Positions 27,220 to 36,963 of a stretch of 64,000 nucleotides of DNA are shown here, in pieces. The stretch is from Paragemmobacter straminiformis (GTDB taxonomy: Bacteria > Pseudomonadota > Alphaproteobacteria > Rhodobacterales > Rhodobacteraceae). The stretch's first letter is position 1. Every line of letters begins with the position of its first letter. The DNA is taken from the NCBI RefSeq assembly GCF_014243445.1, contig NZ_JACLQD010000003.1, forward strand, positions 1-64,000. Reading direction: 5' to 3'. The translations under genes were made by a program, and so were the position numbers. The notes beneath the pieces are model-generated. The model was not told where the DNA came from and made no database searches. It saw only the letters and a list, made by a program, of their open reading frames with translations.

Positions 27220-29148
27220 GTGACCGAAGACGTGCAGAACAACGGGGCCGAGACGCCCGAAGGTGCCACCGGGACGCCTGCCAAGACGGGCGCGGAGGCG
27301 CGCGTGCCGACGGGGCATGCGGTGATTCACGGCTATTTGCGGTCGCTCGACGGATCGCCCGGGGTTTACCGGATGCTGAACGCCAAGGCCGAGGTGCTTT
27401 ATGTCGGCAAGGCGCGGAACCTGAAGGCGCGGGTTACGAATTATTCCCGCCCGTCGAACCAGCATTCGGGGCGGATCGCGCGGATGATCTCGGAAACCGC
27501 GTCGATGATGTTCCTGACCACGCGGACCGAGACCGAGGCGCTGCTGCTTGAACAGAACCTGATCAAGCAGCTCAAGCCGCGCTACAACGTGCTGCTGCGC
27601 GACGACAAGAGCTTTCCGAATATCCTGATCGGCAAGGAGCATGGTTTCCCGCAGATCAAGAAGCACCGCGGCAAGCGGAGCGAGAAAGGCAGCTACTTTG
27701 GCCCCTTTGCCAGTGCGGGGGCGGTGAACCGGACGCTGAACCAGTTGCAGCGGGTGTTTCTGCTGCGGACATGCAGCGACCCGATGTTCGAGAGCCGGAC
27801 GCGGCCCTGCCTGCTGTTCCAGATCAAACGCTGTTCGGCGCCTTGTGTGGGCAAGGTGACCGAGGCGGAATATGCGGCACAGGTTTCGGATGCCGAGCAG
27901 TTCCTGTCGGGCAAGTCGACGCAGATACAGGCCGAGCTTGCCACGGCGATGGCGGCGGCATCGGAAGCGATGGAATTCGAGCGGGCCGCCGCCCTGCGCG
28001 ACCGTATCCGCGCGCTGACCAATGTGCAGCAGGCGCAGGGGATCAACCCCAAGGGCGTGGCCGAGGCGGATGTGATCGCGCTGCACCTCGAGGGCGGGCA
28101 GGCCTGTGTGCAGGTCTTTTTCATCCGCGCCAACCAGAGTTGGGGGAACCGCGATTTCTACCCGCGCACCGGGGCGGGGGCCGAGGAGGCCGAAATTCTG
28201 GAAGCCTTTGTCACGCAGTTCTATGACGACAAGGAGCCGCCGAGGCTGGTGCTGCTGTCGCATGCCGTCGAGAACCCCGATCTGGTGGCCGAGATGCTGG
28301 CCGAACGGGCGGGGCGCAAGGTGGAGCTGGCCGTGCCGCTGCGGGGCGAAAAGGCCGAGCTGGTCGAGAACGCGGCGCGCAACGCGAGGGAATCGCTGGC
28401 GCGGCGGATGGCCGAGGGGGCGGCACAAACCAAGCTGTTGCAGGGTTTGGCGGATGCCTTCGATCTGGACGCGCCGCCGAGACGGATCGAGATTTACGAC
28501 AACGCGCATATCCAGGGGTCGGACGCCGTGGGCGGCATGGTCGTTGCCGGAGCCGAAGGATTCATCAAGGGCCAGTATCGCAAGTTCAACATCAAGTCGA
28601 AGGCGGGCGCGCTGGGCGATGATTTCGGCATGATGAAAGAGGTGCTGACGCGGCGCTTCGAGCGGTTGCTGAAAGAGGACCCCGACCGCAAGACCGACGC
28701 CTGGCCCGACCTCTTGCTGATCGACGGGGGTGCGGGGCAGGTTTCGGCGGTGGGCGAGATCATGGCCGAGCTGGGGGTGGACGACATTCCCTTTATCGGG
28801 GTGGCCAAGGGGATCGACCGCGACGCGGGAAAGGAAGAGTTCTATCGGCCGGGCGAGCCTGCCTTTGCGTTGCAGCGGAACGACCCGGTCCTGTATTTCG
28901 TGCAGCGTTTGCGCGACGAGGCGCACCGCTGGGCCAATGGCGCGCATCGGGCGAAACGGTCCAAGGCGATCAGCGTGACGCCGCTTGACGATGTGCCGGG
29001 GGTCGGGGCGACACGGAAGCGCGCGCTTCTGGCGCATTTCGGCAGCGCCAAGGCCGTGGCGCGGGCGGGCGTGTCGGACCTGATGGCGGTGGACGGGATT
29101 TCAGAGGCGATGGCGCAGGTGATCCACGATTTCTTTCACGATCGCTGA
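27220..29148 (+). CDS. uvrC: UvrC, excinuclease ABC subunit C
   Basis: The 642-residue nuclease makes both incisions in nucleotide excision repair. The N-terminal GIY-YIG domain contains [20 protein letters not shown], and a UvrB-binding UVR motif lies near residue 250 ([15 protein letters not shown]). The RNase H-like nuclease domain includes [20 protein letters not shown] and [11 protein letters not shown]-terminal helix-hairpin-helix pair includes [18 protein letters not shown]. Translation starts at a GTG with AAGGA upstream. It is convergent with rbfA. Confidence 0.97.
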   Translation: MTEDVQNNGAETPEGATGTPAKTGAEARVPTGHAVIHGYLRSLDGSPGVYRMLNAKAEVLYVGKARNLKARVTNYSRPSNQHSGRIARMISETASMMFLTTRTETEALLLEQNLIKQLKPRYNVLLRDDKSFPNILIGKEHGFPQIKKHRGKRSEKGSYFGPFASAGAVNRTLNQLQRVFLLRTCSDPMFESRTRPCLLFQIKRCSAPCVGKVTEAEYAAQVSDAEQFLSGKSTQIQAELATAMAAASEAMEFERAAALRDRIRALTNVQQAQGINPKGVAEADVIALHLEGGQACVQVFFIRANQSWGNRDFYPRTGAGAEEAEILEAFVTQFYDDKEPPRLVLLSHAVENPDLVAEMLAERAGRKVELAVPLRGEKAELVENAARNARESLARRMAEGAAQTKLLQGLADAFDLDAPPRRIEIYDNAHIQGSDAVGGMVVAGAEGFIKGQYRKFNIKSKAGALGDDFGMMKEVLTRRFERLLKEDPDRKTDAWPDLLLIDGGAGQVSAVGEIMAELGVDDIPFIGVAKGIDRDAGKEEFYRPGEPAFALQRNDPVLYFVQRLRDEAHRWANGAHRAKRSKAISVTPLDDVPGVGATRKRALLAHFGSAKAVARAGVSDLMAVDGISEAMAQVIHDFFHDR

Positions 29149-29297
29149 GGATGCCGCCGACGGCAGGGCAAGCGCGCAACCCGTGTTGCACGCTTCTGGC
29201 TGACGGTGGGGACAGCGACGCCCGTGCGTCTGGCGCAGGGGCCGCACCCGCCCTGCGGGGGGCGGGCATGACCCGTGCCTGAAATGTCGGGATGGCG

Positions 29298-29729
29298 TCA
29301 GGCCCCGTCCCCGTCCCCGTCCTCGTCCTCGTCCTTGGCGGCGATGTCGCGCTGCACGACCTTGTCCGCGAAAAGGCGGCGGGTTTCGTCAAGGCGGTCG
29401 AAGGTGAGGTCGGGCAGGAAGCGCAGTTCGGGCGCGTATTTCAGTGTCATTTCCTTGCCCAGACGGCGGCGCAGTTCATAGGCGTTGCGCGCGAGGGCGG
29501 CCACGGCCTCTTCCACCGATGCCGTGCCCATCAGCGGCATGACGTAGATCGTCGCCACCTTGAGGTCGGTCGAGCAGGACACCTCGCCGATGGTGATGGA
29601 CATGCGGTTCAGGTCGGGATCGTGGATCTCGGCCCTGTTGAGCATGTCAGAAAGCGTGCGGCGGATGAGTTCGCCGACGCGCAACTGGCGCTGCTTGGAG
29701 CTTTGGGATTGGGCGGGACGTTTTGACAT
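29298..29729 (-). CDS. rbfA: ribosome-binding factor A
   Basis: The 143-residue protein is RbfA, a 30S maturation and cold-adaptation factor. Typical segments are RVGELIRRTLSDML, VSCSTDLKVATIYVMPL, and LRRRLGKEMTLKYAPELRFLPDLTFDRLDE (read at about residues 88-117). It ends in an acidic Asp/Glu/Gly tail (DEDEDGDGDGA) encoded by a short repeated codon run. The start at 29729 excludes an upstream open frame that overlaps dapB. Confidence 0.95.
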   Translation of the reverse strand: MSKRPAQSQSSKQRQLRVGELIRRTLSDMLNRAEIHDPDLNRMSITIGEVSCSTDLKVATIYVMPLMGTASVEEAVAALARNAYELRRRLGKEMTLKYAPELRFLPDLTFDRLDETRRLFADKVVQRDIAAKDEDEDGDGDGA

Positions 29730-29823
29730 GGCGCTCACATAGGGGTTTTGGGGCTGCGGCGCAACGGCAGGGTTTATCGCAGGGCGGGTTCGGGCTAAAG
29801 CGGGGCAAAGCATGGGGGTTGGC

Positions 29824-30630
29824 ATGGATCTGCCGGGTATCGTGATTACGGGCGCTTCGGGGCGCATGGGGCAGATGCTGGTCAAGGGCGTCATGGCCCA
29901 TGACAGGGCGCGGCTGGTGGCCTGTGTCGAACGGGCGGGCCATGCGTGGGTGGGGCGCGATGTGGGCGAATGCATGGGCGGGGCGGCGCTGGGTGTAACC
30001 GTGACGGACGACCCGCTTGAGGCCTTTGCCAAGGCGCAGGCGGTGATCGACTTTACCGCCCCTGCCGCGACGGTCGAGTTTGCGGCGCTGGCCGCGCAGG
30101 CGCGGGCGGTGCATGTGATCGGCACGACGGGGCTTGAGGCATCGCATCTGGCCAGGATCGACGCGGCCTCGCGCCATGCGGTGATCGTGCGGGCGGGGAA
30201 TATGTCGCTGGGCGTGAACCTGCTGGTGAAGCTGACGCAAAAGGTGGCCGCGGCGCTGGATGCCGATTGGGATATCGAGGTGATCGAGGCGCATCACCGC
30301 ATGAAGGTCGACGCGCCAAGCGGCACGGCGCTGATGCTGGGGCAGGCCGCCGCCGAGGGGCGGGGCGTCAGCCTTGACGATGCCCGCGTGTCGGGGCGCG
30401 ACGGGATCACGGGCACGCGGGAGCGGGGGACCATCGGGTTCAGCGCCATTCGCGGCGGGGATATCGTGGGCGAGCATGACGTGCTGTTCGCCGCCGATGG
30501 CGAACGGATCGTGCTGCGGCATGTGGCGACGGACCGGACCATCTTTGCCCGAGGGGCGATCCGCGCGGCGCTGTGGGGGCAGGGGCAGAAACCCGGCCAA
30601 TATGATATGATGGATGTGCTGGGGCTGTGA
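29824..30630 (+). CDS. dapB: 4-hydroxy-tetrahydrodipicolinate reductase
   Basis: The 268-residue enzyme reduces the dihydrodipicolinate precursor in lysine and meso-diaminopimelate synthesis. It has the nucleotide motif [12 protein letters not shown] and the catalytic [13 protein letters not shown]. Further conserved segments are IGTTG, and [16 protein letters not shown] in the C-terminal domain. I chose the ATG at 29824, giving family-typical length; an in-frame ATG at 29812 is possible. It is divergent from rbfA. Confidence 0.97.
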   Translation: MDLPGIVITGASGRMGQMLVKGVMAHDRARLVACVERAGHAWVGRDVGECMGGAALGVTVTDDPLEAFAKAQAVIDFTAPAATVEFAALAAQARAVHVIGTTGLEASHLARIDAASRHAVIVRAGNMSLGVNLLVKLTQKVAAALDADWDIEVIEAHHRMKVDAPSGTALMLGQAAAEGRGVSLDDARVSGRDGITGTRERGTIGFSAIRGGDIVGEHDVLFAADGERIVLRHVATDRTIFARGAIRAALWGQGQKPGQYDMMDVLGL

Positions 30631-30705
30631 GTCGGCCCCCGCCCGGCGGCGGATTGATCCATTCGCCGGAGTGATGCGTAGAAATCCCGTTGATCGGGGG
30701 TTCAG

Positions 30706-31062
30706 ATGCGTTTCGGACTTATCCTTGTGGCCCTGCTGCTGCCCGCCATCGCGCGGGCGGACGGCTATGCGCGTATCAGCGAGCGCGACCAGTTCCTGAA
30801 CACGGTGGCGGGGAAAGAGCTGCGGATGCGGCTTTTGGGCATTTCGCTGATCGTCGAGCCGGATGGCGCGATCAAGGGCAATGCGCTGGGCTGGGATGTG
30901 ACCGGAACGTGGGAATGGCGGGACGGCTATTTCTGCCGCGAGATGGACTGGTCGGGCTATCCCATCCCGCTGAATTGCCAGCTGGTCGAGGCGGGGGATG
31001 GCGCGGTGCGGTTTACCGTCGACAAGGGCGCGGGGGAATCGGCCGCCTTCAGCATCCGCTAG
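30706..31062 (+). CDS. small exported protein of unknown function
   Basis: The 118-residue product has a clear Sec signal peptide (about residues 1-18, ending in IARA) and a mature domain with GYFCREMDWSGYPIPLNCQLVE, whose two cysteines could pair. I do not recognise the family. It follows dapB by 75 bases and meets the SDHAF4-like gene tail to tail. Confidence 0.75.
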   Translation: MRFGLILVALLLPAIARADGYARISERDQFLNTVAGKELRMRLLGISLIVEPDGAIKGNALGWDVTGTWEWRDGYFCREMDWSGYPIPLNCQLVEAGDGAVRFTVDKGAGESAAFSIR

Positions 31063-31247
31063 AAGTCGATCGCGAGACCTTTCTTCTCCCAATCGCCGTA
31101 GCGCACGGGTTCGGGGCCGTCGCGGCCACCCAGTTCGGGGGGGAGGTCTGCCGGTTTGGCAGCCTTGCGCCGTTCTTCGGCCTCGGCCAAGGCGCGGAGA
31201 GCTGCGGGGGGAAGGGCTGCGGGGGGAAGGGCTTTTTCGTCGGACAT
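31059..31247 (-). CDS. DUF1674 / SDHAF4-like succinate dehydrogenase assembly factor
   Basis: This 62-residue protein ends with the hallmark of the DUF1674/SDHAF4 family, GRDGPEPVRYGDWEKKG. In mitochondria the homologue chaperones flavinylated SdhA before complex II assembly. The N-terminal half is Ala/Pro-rich and probably disordered. The ATG at 31247 is chosen because it gives the usual short length. Its 3' end overlaps the convergent exported-protein gene by four bases. Confidence 0.85.
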   Translation of the reverse strand: MSDEKALPPAALPPAALRALAEAEERRKAAKPADLPPELGGRDGPEPVRYGDWEKKGLAIDF

Positions 31248-31311
31248 GGCGGGTTCCTGTTTCTGCCGTGTTGATATACGTCGTTGGGCCAAGGCAACAA
31301 GGGTGCGGGTC

Positions 31312-32565
31312 ATGGCGGCAGAGGGATTGGCGGCGCGGGCGGCAGCGGTTGGCCTATTGGGCGCGGTGCTGGCCGAGGGGCAGTTGATGGCGCAGGCCGT
31401 GGCCGACGGTCAGGGACCGCTGGCGGGGCTGACCCCGTCGGACCGGGCGCGGGCGCAGCGGCTGGCACTGGCGACGCTGCGCCATGTGGAGCAGGCCGAC
31501 AAGGTTCTGGAAAAGCACATGCGCAAGGCGCCGCCGCGCGTGGTGCAAAATGCCTTGCGGCTGGCGGTCACCGAACTGGCGATGGGCGGGGCCGCGCATG
31601 GCGTGGTGAATGCGGCGGTCGAGATTGTCCGGCGCGGCAAGCGCACGGGGCATATGGCGGGGCTGGTCAACGCCGTGTTGCGGCAGGTGCCGGAAAATCC
31701 GTTCGACGGTTTGGCGGTGCAGAAGATGCCGCGCTGGCTGCGCCAGCCGCTGGTTCACGCATGGGGCCGCGAGGTCGTGGCCGCGATCGAGGCCGTGCAA
31801 GCCGCCGTGCCGCCGCTTGACCTGACGCTGCGGGCGGGGGGAGAGGCGCCGGAGGGCGAAGTTTTGCCCACCGGCAGCCTGCGGCTGGCCGATGCGGGGC
31901 AGGTTTCGGCGCTGGCAGGATTTGCGACGGGCGGTTGGTGGGTGCAGGATGCCGCCGCCGCGCTGGCGGTAAAGCTGCTGGCCCCGCAAAAGGGCGAGCG
32001 GGTGCTGGACCTTTGCGCCGCACCGGGGGGCAAGACGATGCAGCTTGCCGATGCGGGGGCTTTGGTCACGGCGCTTGATATCTCGGGCCCGCGGATGGAG
32101 CGGGTGAGGGAGAACCTTGCGCGGACGGGGTTGCGTGCCGAGCTGGTCGTGGCCGATGCGCTGCAATGGCAGCCCGAAGGGCTGTTCGATGCGGTGCTGC
32201 TGGATGCGCCCTGTTCGGCCACGGGGACGATACGGCGGCATCCTGACCTGCCCTTCGTCAAGGACGGGTCGGAACTGGCGGAACTGGTGACGTTGCAGGC
32301 GGCGATGCTGGATCGGGCGCTGGCGCTGGTCAGGGACGGGGGACGCGTGGTGTTCTGCACCTGTTCGGTCTTGCAGGACGAGGGCGAGGCGCAGTTGGCG
32401 GCCGCGCTGGTGCGGCACCCTGCCCTTCGGGTCGAGCGGGTCGAGATCGCGGGGGTGCAGCCCGAGTGGTGGACGCCCTCGGACGGGCTGCGGTTGCGGC
32501 CCGATTACTGGGCCGAGCGCGGCGGTATGGACGGGTTTTTCATGGCGCGGCTGGTGAAGGGTTAA
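31312..32565 (+). CDS. rsmB: RsmB-type rRNA (cytosine-5) methyltransferase
   Basis: The 417-residue protein joins an N-terminal NusB-like RNA-binding domain (about residues 1-135) to a SAM-dependent RNA m5C methyltransferase domain. Motifs seen are LDLCAAPGGKTMQLAD (SAM binding), VLLDAPCSATGTIRRHPD (first catalytic Cys) and VVFCTCSVLQDEGEAQ (second catalytic Cys), with a C-terminal MDGFFMARL. RsmB modifies 16S rRNA. The ATG at 31312 lies well past the divergent small gene. Confidence 0.92.
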   Translation: MAAEGLAARAAAVGLLGAVLAEGQLMAQAVADGQGPLAGLTPSDRARAQRLALATLRHVEQADKVLEKHMRKAPPRVVQNALRLAVTELAMGGAAHGVVNAAVEIVRRGKRTGHMAGLVNAVLRQVPENPFDGLAVQKMPRWLRQPLVHAWGREVVAAIEAVQAAVPPLDLTLRAGGEAPEGEVLPTGSLRLADAGQVSALAGFATGGWWVQDAAAALAVKLLAPQKGERVLDLCAAPGGKTMQLADAGALVTALDISGPRMERVRENLARTGLRAELVVADALQWQPEGLFDAVLLDAPCSATGTIRRHPDLPFVKDGSELAELVTLQAAMLDRALALVRDGGRVVFCTCSVLQDEGEAQLAAALVRHPALRVERVEIAGVQPEWWTPSDGLRLRPDYWAERGGMDGFFMARLVKG

Positions 32566-33512
32566 AGCCAGTTCTTCCAGCGGAAATAGGCCCAAGCCAC
32601 GGCCGAGGATGCGACCATGCCAAGCAGCGCCGCCGGATAGCCCCAAGGCTGGGGCAGTTCGGGCATATGGGCAAAGTTCATCCCGTAGATGCTGGCCACC
32701 AGCATGGGCGGCGAGAACAGCACCGCCACGACCGAGACGATGCGGACCGTCGAGTTCTGCGCGAGGTTGATCATGCCGAGCGTGAGATCGGTCGCCTGCG
32801 CGATGCGGGCCGAGAGGAAATCTGTGTGAACCTCGAGGGCGTTCACGTCGCGGCGCAGGGCCTTGACGGTGTTGTCCTGCGCCGGGTCGCGGTCGTTCTG
32901 GGCGTAGAAGCCAAGCGCGCGGTCAAGCGTGAGAAGCGCGAGGCGGAGGATGCCGATCAGGTGGCCTTCGCGGCCAAGCTGGCGCAGGGCCACTTCGAGC
33001 CGTTCCTGTGCGCGGCTGCGGCGCGGGGTGTCGTGGATGGCGTTGCCGAGCGTGTCGAGGCTGCGGCCCGCGGATTCGAGCAGATCGGCAAGGCGGCCGG
33101 TGATTTCCTCGACCAAGGACAGGAAAACCGCGTGGCTGCGGGTGCAGCCGAGGGCGAATTTGTCGGCGCGGGTGGGGTAGGTTTCAAACGGACGCGAGGC
33201 GTGGTGGCGCACGGTCACCAGCCGGTCGGGGCCGAGGATGAAGCTGACGGGGCCTGAAATGGGCGTGTTGGTCTGGGAATGGCCGGTCAGGACCACGGTC
33301 ATGCAATCGACAGCGCCTTCGCGGTAGAGGCGGTTCGAAATCTCGATTTCTTCCATGTCGGCAAGGGTCGGAACGTCGAGGCCAAGGGCTGCGACGGCGG
33401 CGGCCTCGTCCGGGGTGGGTTGGAACAGGTCGATCCAGACGGCGCGCGACAGGGGTTCGCCTGCGGGGAGCGGGACGAGGCGGCCTGCGGAGGGAAGAAA
33501 GGCGGATAGCAT
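32562..33512 (-). CDS. corA: CorA family magnesium/divalent cation transporter
   Basis: The 316-residue protein has the large cytoplasmic N-terminal domain, a long helix and two C-terminal membrane segments. The signature pore motif is seen as IYGMNF, followed by the loop residues MPEL. This supports Mg2+ uptake, though Co2+ or Zn2+ transport also occurs in the family. It overlaps the rsmB stop by four bases, tail to tail. Confidence 0.94.
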   Translation of the reverse strand: MLSAFLPSAGRLVPLPAGEPLSRAVWIDLFQPTPDEAAAVAALGLDVPTLADMEEIEISNRLYREGAVDCMTVVLTGHSQTNTPISGPVSFILGPDRLVTVRHHASRPFETYPTRADKFALGCTRSHAVFLSLVEEITGRLADLLESAGRSLDTLGNAIHDTPRRSRAQERLEVALRQLGREGHLIGILRLALLTLDRALGFYAQNDRDPAQDNTVKALRRDVNALEVHTDFLSARIAQATDLTLGMINLAQNSTVRIVSVVAVLFSPPMLVASIYGMNFAHMPELPQPWGYPAALLGMVASSAVAWAYFRWKNWL

Positions 33513-33568
33513 CGCGCACCCCTATGGTTCAGGGCGCAGCTAATCGCGGAACGGGTGCGGCGTAAAGC

Positions 33569-34183
33569 CTAGCACGAGATCAACGCGGCAAGCGGCGCGT
33601 TCTGGCGCGCCACGCAGTCGTTGAGCTGCGGCAGGGTCATCGCGTCGTCCTTGACGAATTCGATGAACATGGCGTTGAGGTTGTTGAACACCACCTCGCC
33701 CAGCGCGCGGGTGTCGATATCGGGACGGACCACCGCGCGGCGCTGGAGTTCGGCCAGAAGGGCGCAGACCTGATCGGTCAGCATGCGGTCAAGGTCGGTG
33801 AAGCGGGTGGAAAAGCGGGTGGCGGGGGCTTCGATGGTGATCGCCATCGCGGTGCGCCACATCTCTTTCGACAGGTAGACAAGCGAGTGGTCGTAATAGC
33901 CGCCGATCAGCCGCGCGAGGGCGCGGGCCACATCGGCGGGCGGGTCGGCGAGAAGGGTCTTGCCGAAATCATGGACCTCCTCGACCTCCATCGAGACGAT
34001 GGCGAGGAGAAGATCACCCTTTGTCTCGAAGTAGTTGTAGAAGGTGCCGACCGAGATTTCGGCCGCGCGCGCGATGTCGTCGATGCGCACCGCGCCATAG
34101 CCGACCTGACGGAAAAGCTGCGACGACGTTTCAAGGATACGCCGCGTTCTGTGGGCTTTCTGTCTTTCGCGCAGGCCGGTCAT
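33569..34183 (-). CDS. TetR family regulator, likely of the polyamine-type transport operon
   Basis: The 204-residue protein has an N-terminal TetR helix-turn-helix (TRRILETSSQLFRQVGYGAV, then ISVGTFYNYFETKGDLL) and a variable ligand domain. It is divergent from the ABC transporter operon, 112 bases away, and the gap holds an imperfect palindrome, so it probably controls that operon. The ligand is unknown. Confidence 0.88.
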   Translation of the reverse strand: MTGLRERQKAHRTRRILETSSQLFRQVGYGAVRIDDIARAAEISVGTFYNYFETKGDLLLAIVSMEVEEVHDFGKTLLADPPADVARALARLIGGYYDHSLVYLSKEMWRTAMAITIEAPATRFSTRFTDLDRMLTDQVCALLAELQRRAVVRPDIDTRALGEVVFNNLNAMFIEFVKDDAMTLPQLNDCVARQNAPLAALISC

Positions 34184-34208
34184 GGGTGCCTATGAGTTTA
34201 TTGCTGTT

Positions 34209-34239
34209 TTGACATTGACTTCAAAAATGAACGAACTCA
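34209..34239. promoter_or_regulatory. candidate operator/promoter of the transport operon
   Basis: TTGACA (34209-34214) and TTGACT (34215-34220) give -35-like sites on the plus strand. An imperfect 24-bp palindrome, TGACTTC ... GAACTCA (34216-34239, six of seven arm bases paired), overlaps them, as expected for TetR repression. Assignment is by eye. Confidence 0.4.
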
Positions 34240-34295
34240 ATTATTTTCTGAGAGCGCCGCAGAAGCGCGGATTAACCCCGACATGGAGAGATTTG

Positions 34296-35348
34296 ATGGT
34301 TCTGACGTCCCGCCTGCCGTTGACCGCCGTTGCCTTGCTGGCGCTTGCCAGCCCGTCCTTTGGTCAGGAACTGAACGCCCTTGTGTGGTGCGACCACACC
34401 GACCCGTCGCTGGTGGCGCCCTTCGAGGAGAAGTTCGGGGTCAAGGTGAACCTGAAGGAATACGAGGGCACGGCGGCGGGGATGGCGATCCTTGACCAGA
34501 GCCAGCCGGGGGATTGGGATGTGCTGGTGATCGACGCGGTCGATGTGGGCCGTGCGGTCGAAGCCGGAAAGCTGGCCGAGATTCCCGCCGACCAGTTGCC
34601 GACGGCGGATTTCTTTCCCGAGCTGGTCATGCCCGCGAACAACACCGTGGACGGCAAGACCTATGCCGTGACCGAGAAGTTCGGCTACAACACCATTTCC
34701 TACGACAAGACCAAGGTAGACCCCGCCGACATGCAGGACATGGCCGCGCTGACGGGCGGCAAGTATGACGGGCGGATCGGGATTTACGACTATTACCTGC
34801 CGGTTCTGGGGCTTGTCGCGCTGGGTCAGGGGGTGAACACCGCCGACATCAACGCCGAAACCCTGCCCGCGCTGAAGGAGCCGCTGATGAAGCTGCGCGC
34901 CGCGTCCAAGCAGGTGTCGGATGTGGTGAGCGCGCAGACGGCGCTGGCCACGGGCGAGGTGGATATCGTCGTGGGCGGGGGCGAATGGCTGACGGCGGTG
35001 CTGGCGGCGGACAATCCGAACCTCGACTGGACGATCCCCAAGCAGGGCGGTTTGCGCTGGGCGCAGTCGATCGGCGTGGTGGCGGGGACGACCCAGCCGG
35101 ATCTGGCGCTGGAGTTCGTGAAATACATCGTCTCGCCCGAGGGGCAGGCGCGGCTGGCGACGGCGTCGTGCTACTGGGGGATGCCCGCCAACGCCAAGGC
35201 CGGCGATGCGCTGACGCCCGAGCAAAAGACGGTGCTGCGCTGGGATGAGCAGCCCGAGTTCCTGAAGCGGGCGCAGCTTTACCCGATTCCGGATGCCGCG
35301 ACCGATACCGCGATGCAGGACATGTGGACCGAGATGCTGAACCAGTGA
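34296..35348 (+). CDS. ABC transporter substrate-binding protein, spermidine/putrescine (PotD) type
   Basis: The 350-residue protein has a signal peptide (about residues 1-23, ending in ASPSFG) and the PotD/family-1 fold: CDHTDPSLVAPFEEKFGVKV near the start, then EKFGYNTISYDKTKV and VDIVVGGGEWLTAV. The ligand is likely a polyamine or another cationic amine compound. The ATG at 34296 follows GGAGAG. It is the first gene of a five-to-six-gene overlapping operon. Confidence 0.9.
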   Translation: MVLTSRLPLTAVALLALASPSFGQELNALVWCDHTDPSLVAPFEEKFGVKVNLKEYEGTAAGMAILDQSQPGDWDVLVIDAVDVGRAVEAGKLAEIPADQLPTADFFPELVMPANNTVDGKTYAVTEKFGYNTISYDKTKVDPADMQDMAALTGGKYDGRIGIYDYYLPVLGLVALGQGVNTADINAETLPALKEPLMKLRAASKQVSDVVSAQTALATGEVDIVVGGGEWLTAVLAADNPNLDWTIPKQGGLRWAQSIGVVAGTTQPDLALEFVKYIVSPEGQARLATASCYWGMPANAKAGDALTPEQKTVLRWDEQPEFLKRAQLYPIPDAATDTAMQDMWTEMLNQ

Positions 35349-36199
35349 CGTTGGAAGCCAAAGAACGGCGTCTGGGCTGGGGTCTGGTGGCCCCGGCCCT
35401 TGTCTGGACGGGGGCGTTCTTCGTGTTGCCCTTTGTCGCGATGCTGGCGCTTTCCTTCGCCCATATGGAGGGGCGGACGGTCGTGCATGGCTTTGGCGCC
35501 GGAAACTATGTGCGGGCGTTCACCGACTGGACGATGGTCAAGGCGCTGGTCAACAGCCTTGAGATCACGGTGCTGGTGACCGTGGTCTCGGTGGTGCTGG
35601 CCTATCCGTTGGCGGCGATCATCGCCTTTCGGGTGCCTGCGCGGTGGCAGCGGCTGGCGTTGCTTATGGCGGTCTTGCCGTTCTGGACGTCATACGTGGT
35701 GCGGTCTTATTCGTGGCTGCTGGTGCTGGGACAGAACGGGGTGGTGAACAAGACGCTGCTGGGGCTGGGCCTGATTGCCGAGCCGCTCGAGATCGCGTCG
35801 ACCCGCACGGCGACGGTAATCGGCTTTGTGCATTTCTTCGTCATGCTGCTGACGCTGACCATTTACGCGAACCTGATCCAGCTATCGCCCAATTACATGC
35901 GGGCGGCGCAGGACCTTGGCGCGGGGCGGTGGCAGACATTCCGGCATGTGGTGCTGCCCCTGACCTTGCCGGGGGTGGTGACGGGGGCGTTCCTGACATT
36001 CGTGCTGTGCATCGGGGATTACATCACGCCGCAGATTCTGGGCGGGAATGCCGAGCTGACCTTGCCGCAGCTGATCATGCTGCAAATGGGCAGGAGCGGG
36101 AATTTCCCGCTGGCGAGTGCCTTGTCGGTCGTGCTGATGGGGGTGGTGACGCTGGCCTATTTCCTGTCGGCGCGGTGGCTGAGGCTGGACCGGCTATGA
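35345..36199 (+). CDS. ABC transporter permease, PotB type
   Basis: The 284-residue membrane protein has six hydrophobic segments and the cytoplasmic EAA loop AAQDLGAGRWQTFRHVVLPL. FTSYVVRSYSWL-like text (WTSYVVRSYSWLLVLG) is typical of PotB permeases. Its GTG start overlaps the binding-protein stop (GTGA at 35345-35348). It should pair with the next permease. Confidence 0.92.
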   Translation: MTLEAKERRLGWGLVAPALVWTGAFFVLPFVAMLALSFAHMEGRTVVHGFGAGNYVRAFTDWTMVKALVNSLEITVLVTVVSVVLAYPLAAIIAFRVPARWQRLALLMAVLPFWTSYVVRSYSWLLVLGQNGVVNKTLLGLGLIAEPLEIASTRTATVIGFVHFFVMLLTLTIYANLIQLSPNYMRAAQDLGAGRWQTFRHVVLPLTLPGVVTGAFLTFVLCIGDYITPQILGGNAELTLPQLIMLQMGRSGNFPLASALSVVLMGVVTLAYFLSARWLRLDRL

Positions 36200-36963
36200 G
36201 GGTGCTTGGCTGGATCTACATGGCCTTGGCCTATGTCTTCGTTTTCCTGCCCGTGGCGGTGCTGGTGGCGTTTTCCTTTCAGGACGGGCGTTTGCCCGTG
36301 CCGCCCTTTCAGGGCTTTTCGCTGCGCTGGTACGAGAAGGTGCTGGGCAACGATGATCTGATGGCAGCCTTGGGCAATTCGTTTCTGGTTGCGGTGGTGT
36401 CGTCGGCCATTGCGCTTGTCCTCGGATTTCTGGCGGCGCATGCGCTGGCGCGGGTGCGGTTGCCGGGGTCTGTGCTGATGCGGGGGGTGCTGATCGCGCC
36501 GATGACGGTCAGCTATCTGATCATCGCGCTTGGCCTGCTGACGATGTTCGGCGCGGCGGGGGTGAAGCTGTCGCTTTGGACGGTGGGCGCGGGGCATGTG
36601 GTGATCAACCTGCCGCTGTGTTTTGCCATCTGCTTTGCGGCGATGGGCGACCAGCAGCGCAGCGCGGAACGGGCGGCGCGTGATCTGGGGGCGGCAGAGT
36701 GGCAGGTGCTGTGGCACATCTCGGCCCCGATGCTGGCGGCACCGCTGGCGGCGGCGTTCTTCCTGTCGGTCACGTTCAGTTGGGACGAGTTCATCATCGC
36801 GTTCCTGCTGACGCGCTTTGATGTGACCTTGCCCGTGGAAATCTGGTCGATGCTGCGGTCGGGGTTGTCTCCGGCCACGAATGCGGTCGGGTCGCTGGTG
36901 TTTCTGGTTTCGGTCACGCTGGTTGTGGCGTTGGAATTGCTGGTTTTCAGGAGGGCGAAATGA
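36196..36963 (+). CDS. ABC transporter permease, PotC type
   Basis: The 255-residue protein is the second permease, with six hydrophobic segments and the EAA loop AARDLGAAEWQVLWHISAPM. SVTFSWDEFIIAFLLT is characteristic of PotC-like permeases. The ATG overlaps the first permease's stop (ATGA). Confidence 0.92.
   Translation: MRVLGWIYMALAYVFVFLPVAVLVAFSFQDGRLPVPPFQGFSLRWYEKVLGNDDLMAALGNSFLVAVVSSAIALVLGFLAAHALARVRLPGSVLMRGVLIAPMTVSYLIIALGLLTMFGAAGVKLSLWTVGAGHVVINLPLCFAICFAAMGDQQRSAERAARDLGAAEWQVLWHISAPMLAAPLAAAFFLSVTFSWDEFIIAFLLTRFDVTLPVEIWSMLRSGLSPATNAVGSLVFLVSVTLVVALELLVFRRAK

Noticed and set aside
34184-34295. guanidine riboswitch before the transport operon
   Set aside because: The 112 bases show none of the conserved guanidine-aptamer sequences I know, and hold TetR-like operator signals instead.
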